From contig JAJVDF010000458.1 in the NCBI GenBank assembly GCA_022410635.1, positions 32,860-96,859 on the forward strand: DNA of 64,000 nucleotides, in the 5' to 3' direction. Origin of the DNA: Tretioscincus oriximinensis. Taxonomy: Eukaryota > Chordata > Lepidosauria > Squamata > Gymnophthalmidae. A program made the position numbers and the translations under genes. Positions 11,946-25,267 of this stretch are shown here, piece by piece. Position 1 is the stretch's first letter, and each line of letters opens with the position of its first letter. A model generated the notes under the pieces. That model did not search any database and had not been told where the DNA came from. It saw nothing but the letters and a program-made list of their open reading frames with translations.

Positions 11946-13830
11946 AATATCATTTACGAAGTTATTTAAAGTTGTTTTTATTTTTATTTTAAATGAAAGT
12001 AACTTAGACATTATAGTCACACCTAAGTCATAATCCTTTAGTTCACTTTCAGAATGAAAGAACACATCAGCAAAGAAGCAAGGAGTTTCCTTTTGGCATT
12101 TTCTAACTTAGAAAAACCACCTTTACACAAAGTGGAAAGAAACTCCTTATTCACTTTGCAACCATATTCTTCTATTCTGAAATGGGGACTTGAGTTTAAG
12201 AACCTATTTGGTCATGCTTTTCTTCCCTAAAGAATGCTTGCCAATTGCTCAATCAAAAACAAAACCCAGTGCCTTAAAACATCCTCTACCTGTCAACAGT
12301 GATTCCCTCATAGGGATTCCCCCACCACCATTTAACAGGGAGGGAGGGAGGAGGACTGCCACATTCCCCATTCTCCAAATCTAAGTGGTATTTCTGGTTT
12401 CAATCAGAATAGCATAGCATAGAACAGCAGTGGGAATAGCATCCGTGCCACTGCCACAAGAGTGGGGGAAGTGTTTTAAAGAGCCCTCTAAGCTTTTCAA
12501 AGCACTCTACCACTGCAACACCTTTTATCCATTATGCAGTGGCATTATGAGAGAATATGCAGCACCCAAATGGATGCAACTCATGTTCTATTGTATTGGA
12601 TTTATATAATTGTCTTGTATTTTACAGTTTATATTGTACTGTGAGCCGCCCAGAGCGGGGTATAAGTATAAATAAATAAAAAAGAGTAAAGTAAAAGTAA
12701 ACGCTCCACATTGAAGGAGCAGATTCCTTATACAATATGTATTACAATCAAGTACTTGGATGATGGAAATCTGTATCATCTGAAATAAAAAACAAAAGGT
12801 CTAAAAAAAGAGAGAGAGAATTGTTCATCCTGGTTTTCTCACCAATATTTATAGACTTTATACTACAACTGACTGCCTCTTTAACCTGCAATAAACAATT
12901 AATGCTGGTTATAACTACAGCTTAATGATGTCCCTATTATACAAGAGCCCTTATTAACATTCTTTTTCCTACGGCAAAGAAAGGGTTCAACAAGAGAATA
13001 ATAATCACCCCCTATCCGACAATCCCAGACTCTAACAAGTACAGAAAAATGAATAAAAGCCACGTCTGATTAACCTGCACATATAATTTCATAGAGATGC
13101 AAATAACTTTGATTTTAAATGAAAGTGTATTTTGGGTGTTAACATAATGCAAGAAAAGAAAAGCTAAAATGGATTCAAAGGTGCATATGGGATAATTTAG
13201 AATGCAGATACGCTGCTTAAATTGTGATGGAAATCACACTAGTTTAAAAAACAAGAAAGAGGGGGAGAAGTACAATATTTTGAAATGGGATATTTTCCCT
13301 TTCCTACCCACACTACTTAAAAGCATCTTTTCTAGTGACAATTATTACCATATGCCTTCATTAAAAGGCAATAAAAACAGACTGTAAATAAATGATACAA
13401 AAAGACACTTGCTTGTTTTGGAACAGCACCCAGCATGGAAAGNTGGAAAAGGATTATCCAGAGTGAACCCAAATGCAGTAATAATAACATTTTTTCAAAT
13501 GACATACAAAATGACTGAATAAAGTACAGAGAAAATTACAAGTACTGAAGTTGTGTGATATCTTGTGCTGAAATAATATAGGTAGAAGCAAAGATCAGAT
13601 TAAAAAAAGTAATCTCACAGAATATTTTTAATATTCAGTACCACATATATATCAAACCGTGTCAGCTCATGTCAACAGGGGTAGGATGGCAAAAAAGAAG
13701 AGTGCCATCATTTTTCCTCCCTGATAATTTGTTTAATAAGGGAGGGAAACCCAATATTTTACATGACATAAGCATTTCAATGAATAAATCATCTTAATAA
13801 ATAATACAGGCATGGCAGTGATTAGTCATA
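11946..13830. other. no gene; L2/SINE-type tail at about 12596-12692
   Basis: At 12596-12692 (plus) the text GTGAGCCGCCCAGAGCGGGG followed by TATAAGTATAAATAAATAAA is a typical L2-type 3' end. The rest is AT-rich with nothing recognisable. Confidence 0.6.
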
Positions 13831-15880
13831 GGAACATAAGAACCTAAGAGGGGTCCTGCTGAATCAGGCCAGAGCCCATCTAGTCCAACCTTCTGTCCCT
13901 CACAGTGGCCCACCTGGGCAGTCTGGAACAGAATACAGTAAAATCTTCACCTGTTCTAGATGCCCTGCAAATGGCATTTCAGGAATCCTGCCTGTTGCTC
14001 CATCTCGGAGGCAGTATCAAGACATCCAACCTAGTAGCTGTTTATACCCTTGGTGTCCACGAATTTTTCTAATCCTCTCTTAAAGCTACCAAGGCTGCTA
14101 GCTTCCACCACCTCTTCTGGAAGTAAATTCCAAAGGCCGATGACCTCTGGGTAAAAAAATACTTTCCCTTGTCTGTCCTCACTCTTCTGCCCATCAGCTT
14201 CAAGGGATGCCCCCTGGTCCTAGTGTTATGCAATAGAATTTTTTTTTTCTATTCACCTTATCCATCCCATGCATGATTTTATACACTTCAATCAGATCAC
14301 CTCTCAAACGCTATCTTACGAAGGCTGAAGAGGCCCAGTCGTTGCAACAGGATTTCATAAAAGAGGTGCACCAGCCCCTTGATCATTCTTGTTGCCCTTT
14401 TCTGCACCTTCTCTAATTCCACAATATCCTTTGCGAGATGTGGTGACCAGAATTGTACACAGTACTCCAAATGTGGCTTCACCACAGATTTATAAAGAGG
14501 CAAAACAACATTTGCTGACTTTTTTCAATTCATTTCCTAATTATCCCTAACACTGAATTTGCTTTTTTCACTGCTGCTGCTGCTACATACTAGGATAACA
14601 CCTTCATTGAACTGTCTACCAACACCCCAAGATACTTTTCCTGCTCTGTCATGGAAAGCCTGGTTCTTATCAGTTGGTAGGAATAATTGGGGTTCTTTGT
14701 CCCAATGTGCATGACTTTGCACTTGCTTAAATTGAAGTGCATTTGCCACTTTGATGCCCACTCACCCAATTTCAATAGATCACTCTGAAGCTCCTTACAA
14801 TCACTTTCAGTTTTCACTACCCTGAACAGTTCAGTGTCATCAGCAAACTTGGCTACTTCACTATTTACTTCAGCATCCAGATTGTTTATGAATATNTTGA
14901 AAAGTAGAGGTCCTAATACAGTACTCCACTTCTAACTTCTCTCCTTCAAGAGAACTGTCCATTCATTACTATCCTCAGTTTTCTATTTTTAGCCAGTTTC
15001 CAATTCAGGACAAGGTCTGCCCTCTTATTCCAGGACAGTAGAGCTTTTTTAAGAGCCTTTGATGAGGGACTTTGCAGGCACAAATGGCTCAGTCACTAAG
15101 ACGGTCTTCCATCTGGGAGATCAGGTTTTGAAGCCCTGTGTCGGACATGGGGAGGGGCGAGAGCCTTCCACTAGGCTGCAGCTCTAGCCAACTGAGCTAT
15201 TTGAAAGAGATGCATATTTGTAATTTGCATATTAATAAAATAAATGAGTACCATTATTAACTTGATGGGGAAGATAAAATAAGATATAAGCCTTGGGCAA
15301 AAATTAACCCTATAAGAGCGGGGTATAAAAACTCAATTCTTCTGAAAATCTAGATAGACAATATCAACTGGATCCCCTTTATCCACATGTTAATAAAGAA
15401 TTCCAACAANTTTGTAAGGTATGATTTACCTTCGTAGAAGTCATGAGTTTCATTCAGCAATGCATNCTTCTCCATATGTTTAGTAATTTTGTCCTTAATT
15501 ATGGTTTCCAACACCTTACCTGGAACNGATGTTAAACTGATGGGTCTATAATTTCCAGGATCCATTTTTNAAGATTGGTGTTACGTTACAGTGCCTGATC
15601 TTAAGGAAAGATTAAATGNTTTGGCTAGAAGTTCAGCAATTTCACATTTGAGTCCTTTAAGAATTCTGGGGTGAATGCCACCCAGCCCCGGGGATTTATT
15701 AATGTTCAGCCTATTAAGGCTAGCAAGGACCTCCTCCCTTGTTATCTCTGACCAGTTTAATTCCTCTGATGCCCTTCCTGAAAAGACTAATTCCATTGCA
15801 GATACATACTCTCTGTCCTCTTCAATGAAAACTGAGGGGGGGGGAACCATTTAACCTCTCTGCAAGCTCTATGTCCTCCC
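13831..15880 (-). mobile_element. CR1 LINE, about 1.75 kb of element, split by a SINE
   Basis: The longest CR1 copy here. On the minus strand it runs from RT N-terminal text (NKSPGLGGIHPRILKGL at about 15700; GNYRPISLT near 15550) through RT core pieces to the C-terminal block (HLEYCVQFWSPHLAKDIVEL, 14470-14410) and the 3' UTR ending near 13831. It carries stops, frameshifts and ambiguous bases and is not functional. A family B SINE sits at 15075-15344. The 5' end is truncated near 15880. Confidence 0.93.
15075..15344 (+). mobile_element. tRNA-derived SINE (family B) inserted in CR1
   Basis: The tRNA-like head has an A box at 15085-15100 (TGGCTCAGTCACTAAG) and a B box at 15124-15135 (GGTTTTGAAGCC). 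The 3' end reads GCGGGGTATAAAAACTCA then TTCTTCT. CR1 sequence continues on both sides, so the SINE is the younger insertion. Confidence 0.88.
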
Positions 15881-16259
15881 ACCAATGAATGGCATGTAGG
15901 AGTAGCTGGGGGAGGCGGCGAGAACCAATGGTGCACATCACAGGCAAACACCAGACAGGCCTTCTACCACTTGGTTCCCGCCACCTCCCCCTACTCTTAA
16001 TTCCTAGAATTTCTTTACAATTGGAAAATAAATGTCTAATTTTGATAATGGCATATATCTCAAAAATTTGCAGTTAATAAACTACGGTTTGGTTTTAGTA
16101 TTGATACATTTATAATTTGTACTAAGAAAAATATATCACTTTTTCTTCAAATATTCTTGACCCCCAAGTGAAGAATCCTGCTTTTCACTTCTATTGGAAG
16201 CAGTATTTAGGCATCGATTCTAGCAGCCATTGATACAACTGGTTCCATGAATTTGTCTG

Positions 16260-16470
16260 TAAGAACATGGGAGTATCCTGCTGGATCAGACCAAAAGACA
16301 TCTAGTCCAACATCCTGTCTCAACTAAAGGTCCATCAAATGCCTCTAGGCATCTGAAGCAAAAAGAGAAAGGCAAAAATGTCCCCTGCTCTAGGTCCCCT
16401 ATAAATTGCCTTTAATGCATCCTGCCTGTCTCTCCGTCATGCACGGCTGGTCTCAAGCCTGTATATAAGC
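16260..16470 (-). mobile_element. CR1 LINE 3' fragment, old
   Basis: Diverged reverse CR1 3' end: AGAACATGGGAGTATCCTGC, CTGGATCAGACC and CATCTAGTCCAACATCCTG are diagnostic. Confidence 0.82.
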
Positions 16471-17023
16471 TCCTCAAACACAAACAAACTTCAAGGAGAG
16501 TGAGCAAAGCATAAAGCAAAAGAATAGTAACAGGGAAGGGCTCCTCAGAATATAATTACAAGGCAATACCCCAAAATAAAGAGCCAGCCAATAATACAGA
16601 CAAAGAGCTGATGAGCACAGACTACATAGAATAAAAATGTTGCTTCCAGCAAATGCCATTTGTTAAATAGCTGACATACCTGCCCCTTCCTAGTGTGGGA
16701 GAGATGGCTTCTACACTCTGAGCATTATTATTTGGGATCTGCAGAGGAGGGCCTTATTCTGTCGGTACTTACATACCATCTGCTTCCTATCAACCATCTC
16801 CTCCACATCACTCCCAGCCTCTTGGCCAAATATTCCTGGTTGCTCAGCCTATGACAAACCGCCTGCCTCCGAGGCCGAATACTCCTCCTCCAACACAGAG
16901 CAAGACATCACACCAACTTACTTGGATATCAATTCTACTAGTTGCCTGAGAGGAAAGGCAACAAAGGACTCTGCAATTTAGAACTCTTCCCTATTTGTCT
17001 ATTGCATAAGTCCTGGGAACAAA
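16471..17023. other. no gene seen
   Basis: No recognisable gene or repeat. Confidence 0.5.
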
Positions 17024-17845
17024 GATTTTACTGGGGTGTTGGTGGACAAGTCAATGAAAATGTCAACCCAGTGTGCAGCAGCAGCAAAAAAGGCAAATTC
17101 CATGTTCGGGATAATTAGGAAAGGAATCGAAAACAAGTCAGCAAATGTTGTTTTGCCTCTTTGTAAATCTGTTGTGAGGCCACATTTGGAATACTGTGTT
17201 CAATTCTGGTCACCACATCTCAAGAGGGATATTTTGGAACTGGAGAAGGTGCAGAAAAGGGCAACAAAAATGATCAAGGGTCTGGAGCACCTCCCTTACG
17301 AAGCAAGGCTGCAACGTCTGGGCCTCTTCAGTCTTGAAAGGAGACGTTTGAAGGGTGATCTGATTGAAGTGTACAAAATCATGCATGGGATCAACAGGAT
17401 GAATAGAGAAAAAATGTTTTCTCCATCACACAACACAAGGACCAGAGGGCACTCCTTAAAACTCTTGGGTAGAAAAGTGAGAACAGACAAAGGAAAATAT
17501 TTTTTCACCCAGAGGGTCATCGGCCTGTGGAATTTACTTCCTCACGAGGTAGTGGTAGCTAACAGCTTGGATAGTTTCAAGACAGGACAAGACAGGTTTA
17601 TGGACACCAAGGATATAAATGGATACTAGGATGGATGTCTGGATGTTGCCTCCGGGATGGAGCAACAGGCAGGACTCTTGAAATACCATTTGCAGGGAGT
17701 CATGAACAGGTGCATATTTTGCTTTCCTCTGTTCGGACTGCCCAGGTGCATCTGGTGGGCCTCTGTGTGACACAGAATGCTGGACTTGATGGGCTGTGGC
17801 CTGATCCAGTATGGCTCTTCTTANGTTCTTATGTATTGAAACTTT
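17024..17845 (+). mobile_element. CR1 LINE 3' end, young copy with open reading frame
   Basis: A 5'-truncated CR1. An open frame at 17036-17629 (197 codons, no internal stop) is the C-terminal region of ORF2 after the RT core: GVLVDKSMKMSTQ, KANSMFGIIRKGIENKSANV, HLEYCVQFWSPHLKRDILEL and GLWNLLPHEVVVANSLDSFK. It is followed by a roughly 200-bp 3' UTR and the terminal TTCTTA(N)GTTCTTATG. The missing 5' part means it cannot be autonomous. The clean frame suggests recent insertion. Confidence 0.95.
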
Positions 17846-20499
17846 AGTTAGCCACTCAGTGTGTTGTTCTTCCTGACATTGAGAAGCATAGAATTATTAT
17901 TATCTGGTGCTGTGTCAACTGAATAAATACTGTAGTTTTTCTGTTGAGAGGGACAAGGATGCTGTTGACCTAAGAAGCTAACCAAAACGGGATGTGAAGT
18001 ACTTCTTTGCATATGATATGCAAGTTTTAACAACATGCAAATTCATGTAAATTGCAACAACAAGAGGAGGAAAGAGTGCTAATGGGAAGGATAAAATTAA
18101 TTAAGTTCCTCTTCCTTATCAATAAGTTGTTTTTTTAATGTACAAATTAAATGCAAATGAGTATTAAACATTAATTTGCCACCAAATTATCTAAATCACC
18201 TTATGAAGATTTTTAACAAAGGAAAACTTATAATGTTTATTTCATTTTTGGAGGGAAAAAAAGCTGACAAGTTCTTTGAAGAACAAAAACCTATTGGCTT
18301 TTCAGGATTACCNTAACTCCTTCTCAAAATCAGACAGCTTCAACAGGGTGGCAGCAATAAGGTAGCAACCAACGGCGGAACCACAGAAAGCTATAGGGAG
18401 TCACTCAATCATAAATGATTGCTTCCACTGTGAATGCAGAAAATTCCCAGTGTTACCTAGTTCAAGAAATAAGCATCTAAAATATATTGACTGCACCTCT
18501 CTTCTTCATGGTTGCCTTCTATGTTTGCCATTAATTGGAGGTTGCCAGCCTGAGTTTCAACAGCCTTTCGGTCAGCCAGCTACAGTAGCAGTTTCTAGGT
18601 TGGGATTGGATCCAGAAGCTCCTAAAGTCTCCCATTCCATTCCCCCCCACCACCATGAATCATCCTGAATGTGCAAATTTCGCATCTGGGAAAAGGGAAC
18701 ACAAGCAGGTTTGACATTTTATCTGGCCCTTGGTTTAAAGGCATCCCTATCAACCTGTCTGAACACAGAGTGAGATTTGGACTAAACCAGATATTACAAC
18801 CGCTATATGAAAGGTGATCTTCCCTGATTCCTGCCTTATTCCTCAATCAGTCACTGCAATCTTCAGGAGACATGCTAAGTAGAAAAATACTAAGTGGAGC
18901 ACATGATGTGACCAACAAAAATACAAGAACCAAGAGTTCCAAAAGCCCCTAAAATCAGCATCTAAAGGCCATGGTTGCCAAAAGTTGACAATGACACAGT
19001 TAACAATATAATATCCATTTTTATTATTATGAGTAGATAGCAGTCAGTTAGACCGCACCAATTTATTTCCAGATAAGCAAAGTGCATGAAATATCCAGAA
19101 CAAAAAACAGAGTGACCTTTGAGAACTGTCCCCTACTAATAATAAAACACATACAACTTCTACCCTGGTGTATTATTGGACAAAGCATATTGGACACAAA
19201 TGAATTTGAACTGGAACATAACAGTGTAATTGTAAATTCTTCTCCAATATGTTGTAAAATATGGGGAAGGCCTTCTAATTTTTCAGAATCTAGATGGCCT
19301 TTGCAGCTGATGTCCTTCATCCAGTAAACAAAGAATGAGAAACGAGAGGGAAAGGAAATTGAGTCTCATCCATCCTTCTTTCTTCTTCTTATTCCAAGAT
19401 CCTCCTCCCTCACACTGATTCCTTCATAAAGTTATGNATTCTACGAGAGTCAATTCCTTTAATTGCACATTTAAACCTACAATTACATACTAGTTACGAT
19501 CTAATGATAACATTGTAGACTGAATAATAGAGTAGTTACATTTAATAGTTTTGCAGAACAGGATATTTTCCAGGTACAGATTTTAAGCTCTTGAAGATCC
19601 TAAGGATGGACTCAACCCTTTATGTAAATGGATAACGGGGTGTATGGATGATGGCCATAGATTGTATAAAGACAGGGGAAAGCACTGTTGGTATGGTTTT
19701 CTTTTTTAATAAAAGGAAGAAATTATGTTTAAGGACTTTGTGAAAGCACAGATGATGTTGATGTTGAAAGAAGGAAGTTTGTATTCTGAGGTGGGGATGG
19801 AGGTAGCAAAAGTCTATTCCGCCTCCAAAGTAAATTAATAATTGAATGGGGATGTGTGTGTGCTGGCACTGTTATATATTTCAAAATTAAGGCAGAATCC
19901 ACACACGTAGCTGCACAGCGATCCTACCTGTTGTTCCAGGCAGCAGGCCATCTGCAAGGCTTGTGCGGCAGCTCCCATAGGTGGGAAGGTGGAAGGAGGC
20001 ATCACCCTGTGTTTGGCCGCACACAGCTTTCTCTCCACCCAGCCTGCTTTGCAGGGCTCTCCACTAATTGGCAGAGAGCCCAGCAGAGCAGGCCACATTT
20101 GAAAAAGCAGCGGGTTTTCGGCACAGTGCACCATGAGAGCTGAAAATATCAGCGCTCACTAAACCCGCTGCAAGGCAAATTAACAGCAACTGTGGCACTG
20201 ACAAACTGCCATTTTGTTTGCAGGAGTCACCAGGATGGCGCTCCTATGCAGACTTCGTGTTGATGCAGCCTAAGATACTAGAATCTGCAAGAGCTGTGAA
20301 CAAAAACTAAACAGATAGCTGCTCAAATAGAAGTTAAAATTCAAAGATGAGTCTGGATCAGTAAGCAAAGAAGTTTTCAGAAGCAGAATGAAGTTAGCAG
20401 CATGAGACTTCATAGACTAAGCCCCTTTCCGAACTGGGCCTTATTCTAAATATCCCAGAATAGCAGCCCAGCATCCACATGCTAATACATATGATGACA
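17846..20499. other. no gene seen; possible GC-richer repeat at 19890-20270
   Basis: Mostly AT-rich. 19890-20270 is GC-richer, opens with GGCAGAATCCACACACG and has frames on both strands, but I recognise no domain. It may be an uncharacterised MITE or SINE. Confidence 0.4.
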
Positions 20500-20505
20500 G
20501 ACTCA

Positions 20506-20569
20506 TGGAGGAGAAGGAGGAGGAGGAGGAGGAGGAGGAGGAGGAGGAGGAGGAGGAAAAGAAGAAGAA
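20506..20569. repeat. (GGA)n/(GAA)n microsatellite at a SINE tail
   Basis: About 60 bp of almost pure GGA and GAA. It adjoins the 3' end of the reverse SINE that follows, so it grew from the SINE tail (TTCTTC on the other strand). Confidence 0.95.
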
Positions 20570-20832
20570 TGGAGTTTTTACAACCCGCTGTTTTCCATAG
20601 CGGCTTACAGAATTAATTTTCACCCGAAGGCTTACATCTTATTCTATCTTCCCTATCAGGTTAATGATGGTACTCATTTATCTCTTTGAAATGCAGATTA
20701 CAAATTTGCATCTCTTTCGAATAGCTGAGTTGGCTAGAGCTGCAGGCTAGTGGGAGTGGCTCTGACACAGGACTTCAAAACCCGATCTCCCAGATGAAGG
20801 ACCATCTCCTTAGCATCTGCACTGCTATATGA
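20570..20832 (-). mobile_element. tRNA-derived SINE (family B)
   Basis: Reverse copy. Tail side ATAGCGGCTTACAGAATT, then the body shared with the copies at 38.8 and 60.4 kb (CTTTCGAATAGCTGAGTTGG, TAGAGCTGCAGGCTAGTGG), then the reverse B box and A box (AAAACCCGATCTCCCAGATG). Confidence 0.87.
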
Positions 20833-21329
20833 ATGTCAAGCCCTAATTTAAAATGTATTCTAAAATAATACCTAGTAAAGGGTCTATGCTTTCTTCATAA
20901 GGTGGAAAGGATTAGTATCCGAAATGTTTATTCAGTCTCAGTATAAGACTACCAGATAAAAGCAAGACAGCAGTTCTACATTTTTAATGGGTGTTTTTTA
21001 AAAAAGCCATTTTCAGCTGTCCTGCTTTTATGAATGGAATAGGCAGTATTAAAATAGGGACAAAATTAGGTTTTACTAGACTTCGCATGTGTATAAGTCC
21101 AGAGAGAATTTTGGATCCAGATATTAACTTATTAATATACACTGATATCAATTGTGTATATTACAGACACTTTTTAAATGCGCAGTTCCAAGTTAGTGAG
21201 AAAGGGCTATATGCTAAAAAAATATTGGGAAGTCTATTCCTAAGAGTTACAATGATGGTGAGTGCTCTGGAAACCATGTCCTATAATTTCATAGATTTAT
21301 CTATCTTCCTCTTGCTAATCTCCAAAGTG

Positions 21330-21642
21330 CTAAGGATCTAGGGACGTTTTGTCTGCAAAAGAGAACACTGAGAGGAGTCCTGATAGCTGTCTACAAACAT
21401 CTGAAGGGTTGTCACATANCAGAGGGATCAGCATTGTTCCCATTGGAACAAGGAAGGACTAGAAACAATGGGATGAAATAGCAAGGGAGTGGATTCCCCG
21501 CCTTCACTGGAAGTCTTCAAATAGAGACTGGACAGTCATCTGTCTTNGATGGTTTAATAAATCCTGCATTGAGCAGGGGGTTGGAGCCGATGACCCTGGA
21601 GGCCCCTTCCAACTCAATAGTTCTATGATTCTACTGCTGACG
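21330..21642 (+). mobile_element. CR1 LINE 3' end, avian-type subfamily
   Basis: Ends GGAGGCCCCTTCCAACTC then TTCTATGATTCT, the CR1 terminus with ATTCTATG repeats known from birds and other reptiles. Upstream are CAGAGGGATCAGCATTGTTC and GACTGGACAGTCATCTGTC. This is a different lineage from the TTCTTATG-tailed copies in the window. Confidence 0.88.
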
Positions 21643-22011
21643 TGTAAACGCCTGCCTTTCGTAAGTATGGCCAAGATGGCTCAATATGGGGGAAACAGGT
21701 CGACTTATTTTGCACTTTCTCCACAAACCATTTTAATGAATCACAGCACATCAAAAAAGCTATAATCCATTTCAACTCCCCCCTGCCCCATGGCAACTTC
21801 ATCATGTCATAATATAATTAACTTTCTTTACAAAAGTGTCAAATATTTTCTATTGGAACAAGCATTAGCTCTTTCAAGTCTTGCTTAAGCCTGCCTATTT
21901 AAGGAGGGAGCGCACATGTAATTCACTTTCTGCTTTCTAATTTGTGAATAGTTTCAATTTTGCTTTATAGATTATTCACAGAAATAACATTTTAAAGCTG
22001 CAATGCTCCTT

Positions 22012-22080
22012 ATCATTATCTGCCCTGTGGCCTTTGGGTATATAGGGTGGTAGAGAAATGTATATAAATAAATAAATAAT
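22012..22080 (+). mobile_element. L2-type 3' tail
   Basis: TGCCCTGTGGCCTTTGGGTA followed by TATATAAATAAATAAATAA is the L2 or L2-mobilised SINE 3' end. The 5' part is not recognisable. Confidence 0.65.
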
Positions 22081-22144
22081 TATCTTTGCATGTAGAAATA
22101 TATTGCACAAGGATATTCTGCTAAGTCAGGAAATGCACCAGTTT

Positions 22145-22312
22145 AAGCCCTTTCTACATTGCACCTTGTTTTAAATTATGTCCTAAAACAGTCACCTGCC
22201 ATCTGTGCATGATTGTGCTTGGGTAGAAACTGCCATACCCTTTAACAGCTTGCAAATGGCAGATTCCAATTATAAGACTTAGCTAGGAACAATGTCATGT
22301 GCAGAAAAGGCC
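22145..22312. mobile_element. candidate MITE with short inverted ends
   Basis: Left end AAGCCCTTTCTACA and right end TGTGCAGAAAAGGCC are near inverted complements over about 13 bp. Similar ends occur elsewhere in the window. It is about 168 bp, non-coding. Family unknown. Confidence 0.5.
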
Positions 22313-25267
22313 ACAAGGACAATGAGTGAAGGTAAGGTGTTTATTTTTAAAGAAAGGGGAAAAGAAAAGAAGGAAGAAAAAAAAATATAATACAAAGTGA
22401 CATTTTTTTCAGAGTAGATCAGTAGAGATTAAAAATGTCCTGGGGCACAGTCGAACTCCATTTTCATCGCTACTGTTATGGAAGTCCCGGAGCGCTTCCC
22501 ACTGCCATACAATACTTCTGCAGTTGCATTTTCATTACATAGCAAATGTAGGACCTCGGGGAAGCCAGATTCTATTAACTGTAATGGAAGTTGGATTTCG
22601 TAGGTGAAAATCTTATCTAGAGACATGAAAAACGTACAATTAATTAAAAACTGGAATCATTACTGGACAACAGGTTTCAGGTTTTCCTGCTTAATTCAGG
22701 AAAACAAACAAACAAAATCATGGAAGGGGGCTTGTAACACTTTGGAGATTAGCAAGAGGAAGGCAGACAAATTTACTACTTCAGATTCTTTTTTTAAAAA
22801 TAATTTTTTTTTAAATTTACGACTTTTCTTCTCTCATCAAATCATTCTTGGAAGTTTGCATCAAAAATGGAATTCTCTCTTCAAATTTAAATTTTACATT
22901 AGCATGAATGTAATAGCTATGGTGATGTCAATAAAAAGAAACGTATTTTCCTTCTGGCAAACAAAGGGAGAGTTTGATTACTAGAAAGAAAAGACAACTC
23001 TGGCTACATCGACCTGGACAATATATGTGCTTGCAGAGTAACCCCAGGAGTCGCATTTCCCATAGGGTAAATTATTCTCTGGACAGCTGGGTCAAAGTAG
23101 TTTGCCTTTCGATCACTACGTGGAAGCACAGAGGAAAGAAATGCCACATACCGTGCACCACTTTCATTCTGAACTGTCTTCAGATGGATCAGAAATGTGC
23201 TGGAAATTATTTTCAGTATAATCTAAAACTCTCTCACATGCAAACCACATACTACTGGACAAAGAGATCTCCTTCATAGCAGTGTTTTGATAACATTCTG
23301 GAGTGAATGGCATTTCTAAACTGTACCATCTGCCCCAAAGCAGGACCCACATTTTTTTAGCCTAGTCTCTGTATCCCACCAAAGGAGATGCAATTAGACA
23401 AATCAGAGTGAAGGGACACAAGTCATGGCAAACACTCTCTTCAAGATATATGAAACATCAGATAGTGCTCTTAATTCATCCAGATCTGCAAGTACAAGCT
23501 GGGAAGGAGAAGTCAGGGCTCCATTTTTTCAGGTTCCCTTCTCAATCAATTTCCAAAAGCAGAAGGAAAAAATGGTAAGATGTTGTACATACATATTTCA
23601 AGGAATTGCATGATATTTTGCCAATGGTCAAATTTTTGCAGTATTTTTTCTGAGGGAGATCCTAAACTATAAGAAACCATTCTATTTGTTAAACTGCATA
23701 TGAAAAACACATCTACACTTTTATGTGACTGAGGTACAAAGAGAACCCCTTTGATAGATGACAAATGCCATTTTCCCCCTTTTCCTAACTCCCAGCCTTG
23801 AACCCCCTCATCTCTAAGATGGAGGCAAGGACCCCCTTGGAATGCAAGCAATCCTGACTCCGTTTCTTCAATTCCTGCTCTTGACGCACACTGGAGGAAG
23901 TCAGGGATAATCCCATCACCTCAGGCCCCCAGCAGGGGAGAGGTGTGACTCTTCTGAGATCCACTGATGTATCAGGCCACCTCTCCCCTATGGGCTTAAT
24001 GACTCTTCCATCCAAGCTGACCGCTGCCCTAGTTTTAACCCAGACAAGGGGGAACCCATATTTATCCCAAGATCTTCCTTCCTATTCAACCCCAGACCCC
24101 CGAATTTACACCAAAGGACCCTAGCCCCCCACTCCCCTGGTGGCACCACTCTGTCCAAGCCTTTGGGTCCCCTGGCATCCCTTCTCTCTGTGCTCTTACT
24201 GATATCTTACATTCTCTGGATTGTGAATCAAGAGAACGTAGCCTTCCACCCTGACCTTCCCTCTTATGACAGCAAGGCTTGGTGCCTTATCCCGAAACAT
24301 CGGCCTCATGTGGGTCCTGCTCAAGAGAAAGTAGCTTTGCCTCTGACTCTTCCTATCCTCCGATCCCTTTCATAAGACTATTACCCTGAGGAGAGGATGG
24401 ATGACTAGCATTGACACTCAAGTCCCACCTCAGTGGATTCCCAACCCTACTATTAAAGTAGCAGCCCCCAGGAAGAGAGCTACGTGAAAGCTACGTCCCC
24501 TGTGGAAGACTGGGCAAAGCCCCTACCTCCATCCACTCCGCCAGAAGTCGATTTCTGCTGTTTTGCCATTAAAATGTACCAGCACTAAATACTCTCTGCA
24601 ATCATCAGAACTCTTCCTCCTGCTGTTCCCCTTAATTCAGGAAGAAGCAGCTACCGTCTGGCTTCATTTTTCCTCAGCTCCAGGTAAATCAGTTTCTGGG
24701 CTCCAGTTGCACCTTTCTTCATCACTCAGGAACAAATCTTTTTGTGGAGATATAATCTCTGGAGATGTTCCTCTCTTTTCATTTCAACCTCCTACTTGCC
24801 TAAGCCAAAATCAGATAACTAGCATTCTTCTGGCAAAAATTAAGATATCACATTTGTTCTGCTCCAAATGTTTTTTATAAAAATAAATAATAAATAAAGC
24901 AGCCTCTGTGGCTGTCATGTCCCAGGCTATCATGCCAGGAGATTCTCAAGGGGAGCAAGAAGAGGATGCAGAAGAGAGGAATAAGCTGAGGCCTGTGGAA
25001 GCAGAACCTGGACATCCCTACAGGATCAGAGGCAAAGGAACCAAGGATTAGAATGGCTGGGGATTCACAACCAGACCCCAGTTCAGTGATTCTCCAGCCA
25101 GANCCAAATGTGGAGCCAGGCTCCTGGAGCTTCTGTGCTCAGTTTCCTACTTTATTTTAAAGGATTCAGCATGGCACAGCTGAGTCTTTGATGCTGATTA
25201 TGCCATGCTTGTGCGAACAAGCAGTAATCAGTGAACAACCAGAACTGCTTGTGGTGCATGTGTGGTG
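22313..25267. other. no gene; C-rich block at 23780-24560 of unknown nature
   Basis: 22313-23780 is AT-rich and unremarkable. 23780-24560 is clearly C-rich on the plus strand with many CCC runs. It contains a frame at 24163-24375 that begins with a hydrophobic stretch (LASLLSVLLLISYILWIV), but no family is recognisable. It could be a decayed LTR retroelement. 24900-25160 resembles part of an interspersed repeat seen again at 53130-53270. Confidence 0.35.

Noticed and set aside
15075..15150. A tRNA gene
   Set aside because: A and B boxes belong to a SINE head, followed by a SINE body and TTC tail; the cloverleaf is not intact. The same applies to 38990-39075, 42880-42950, 61080-61167 and 62955-63030.
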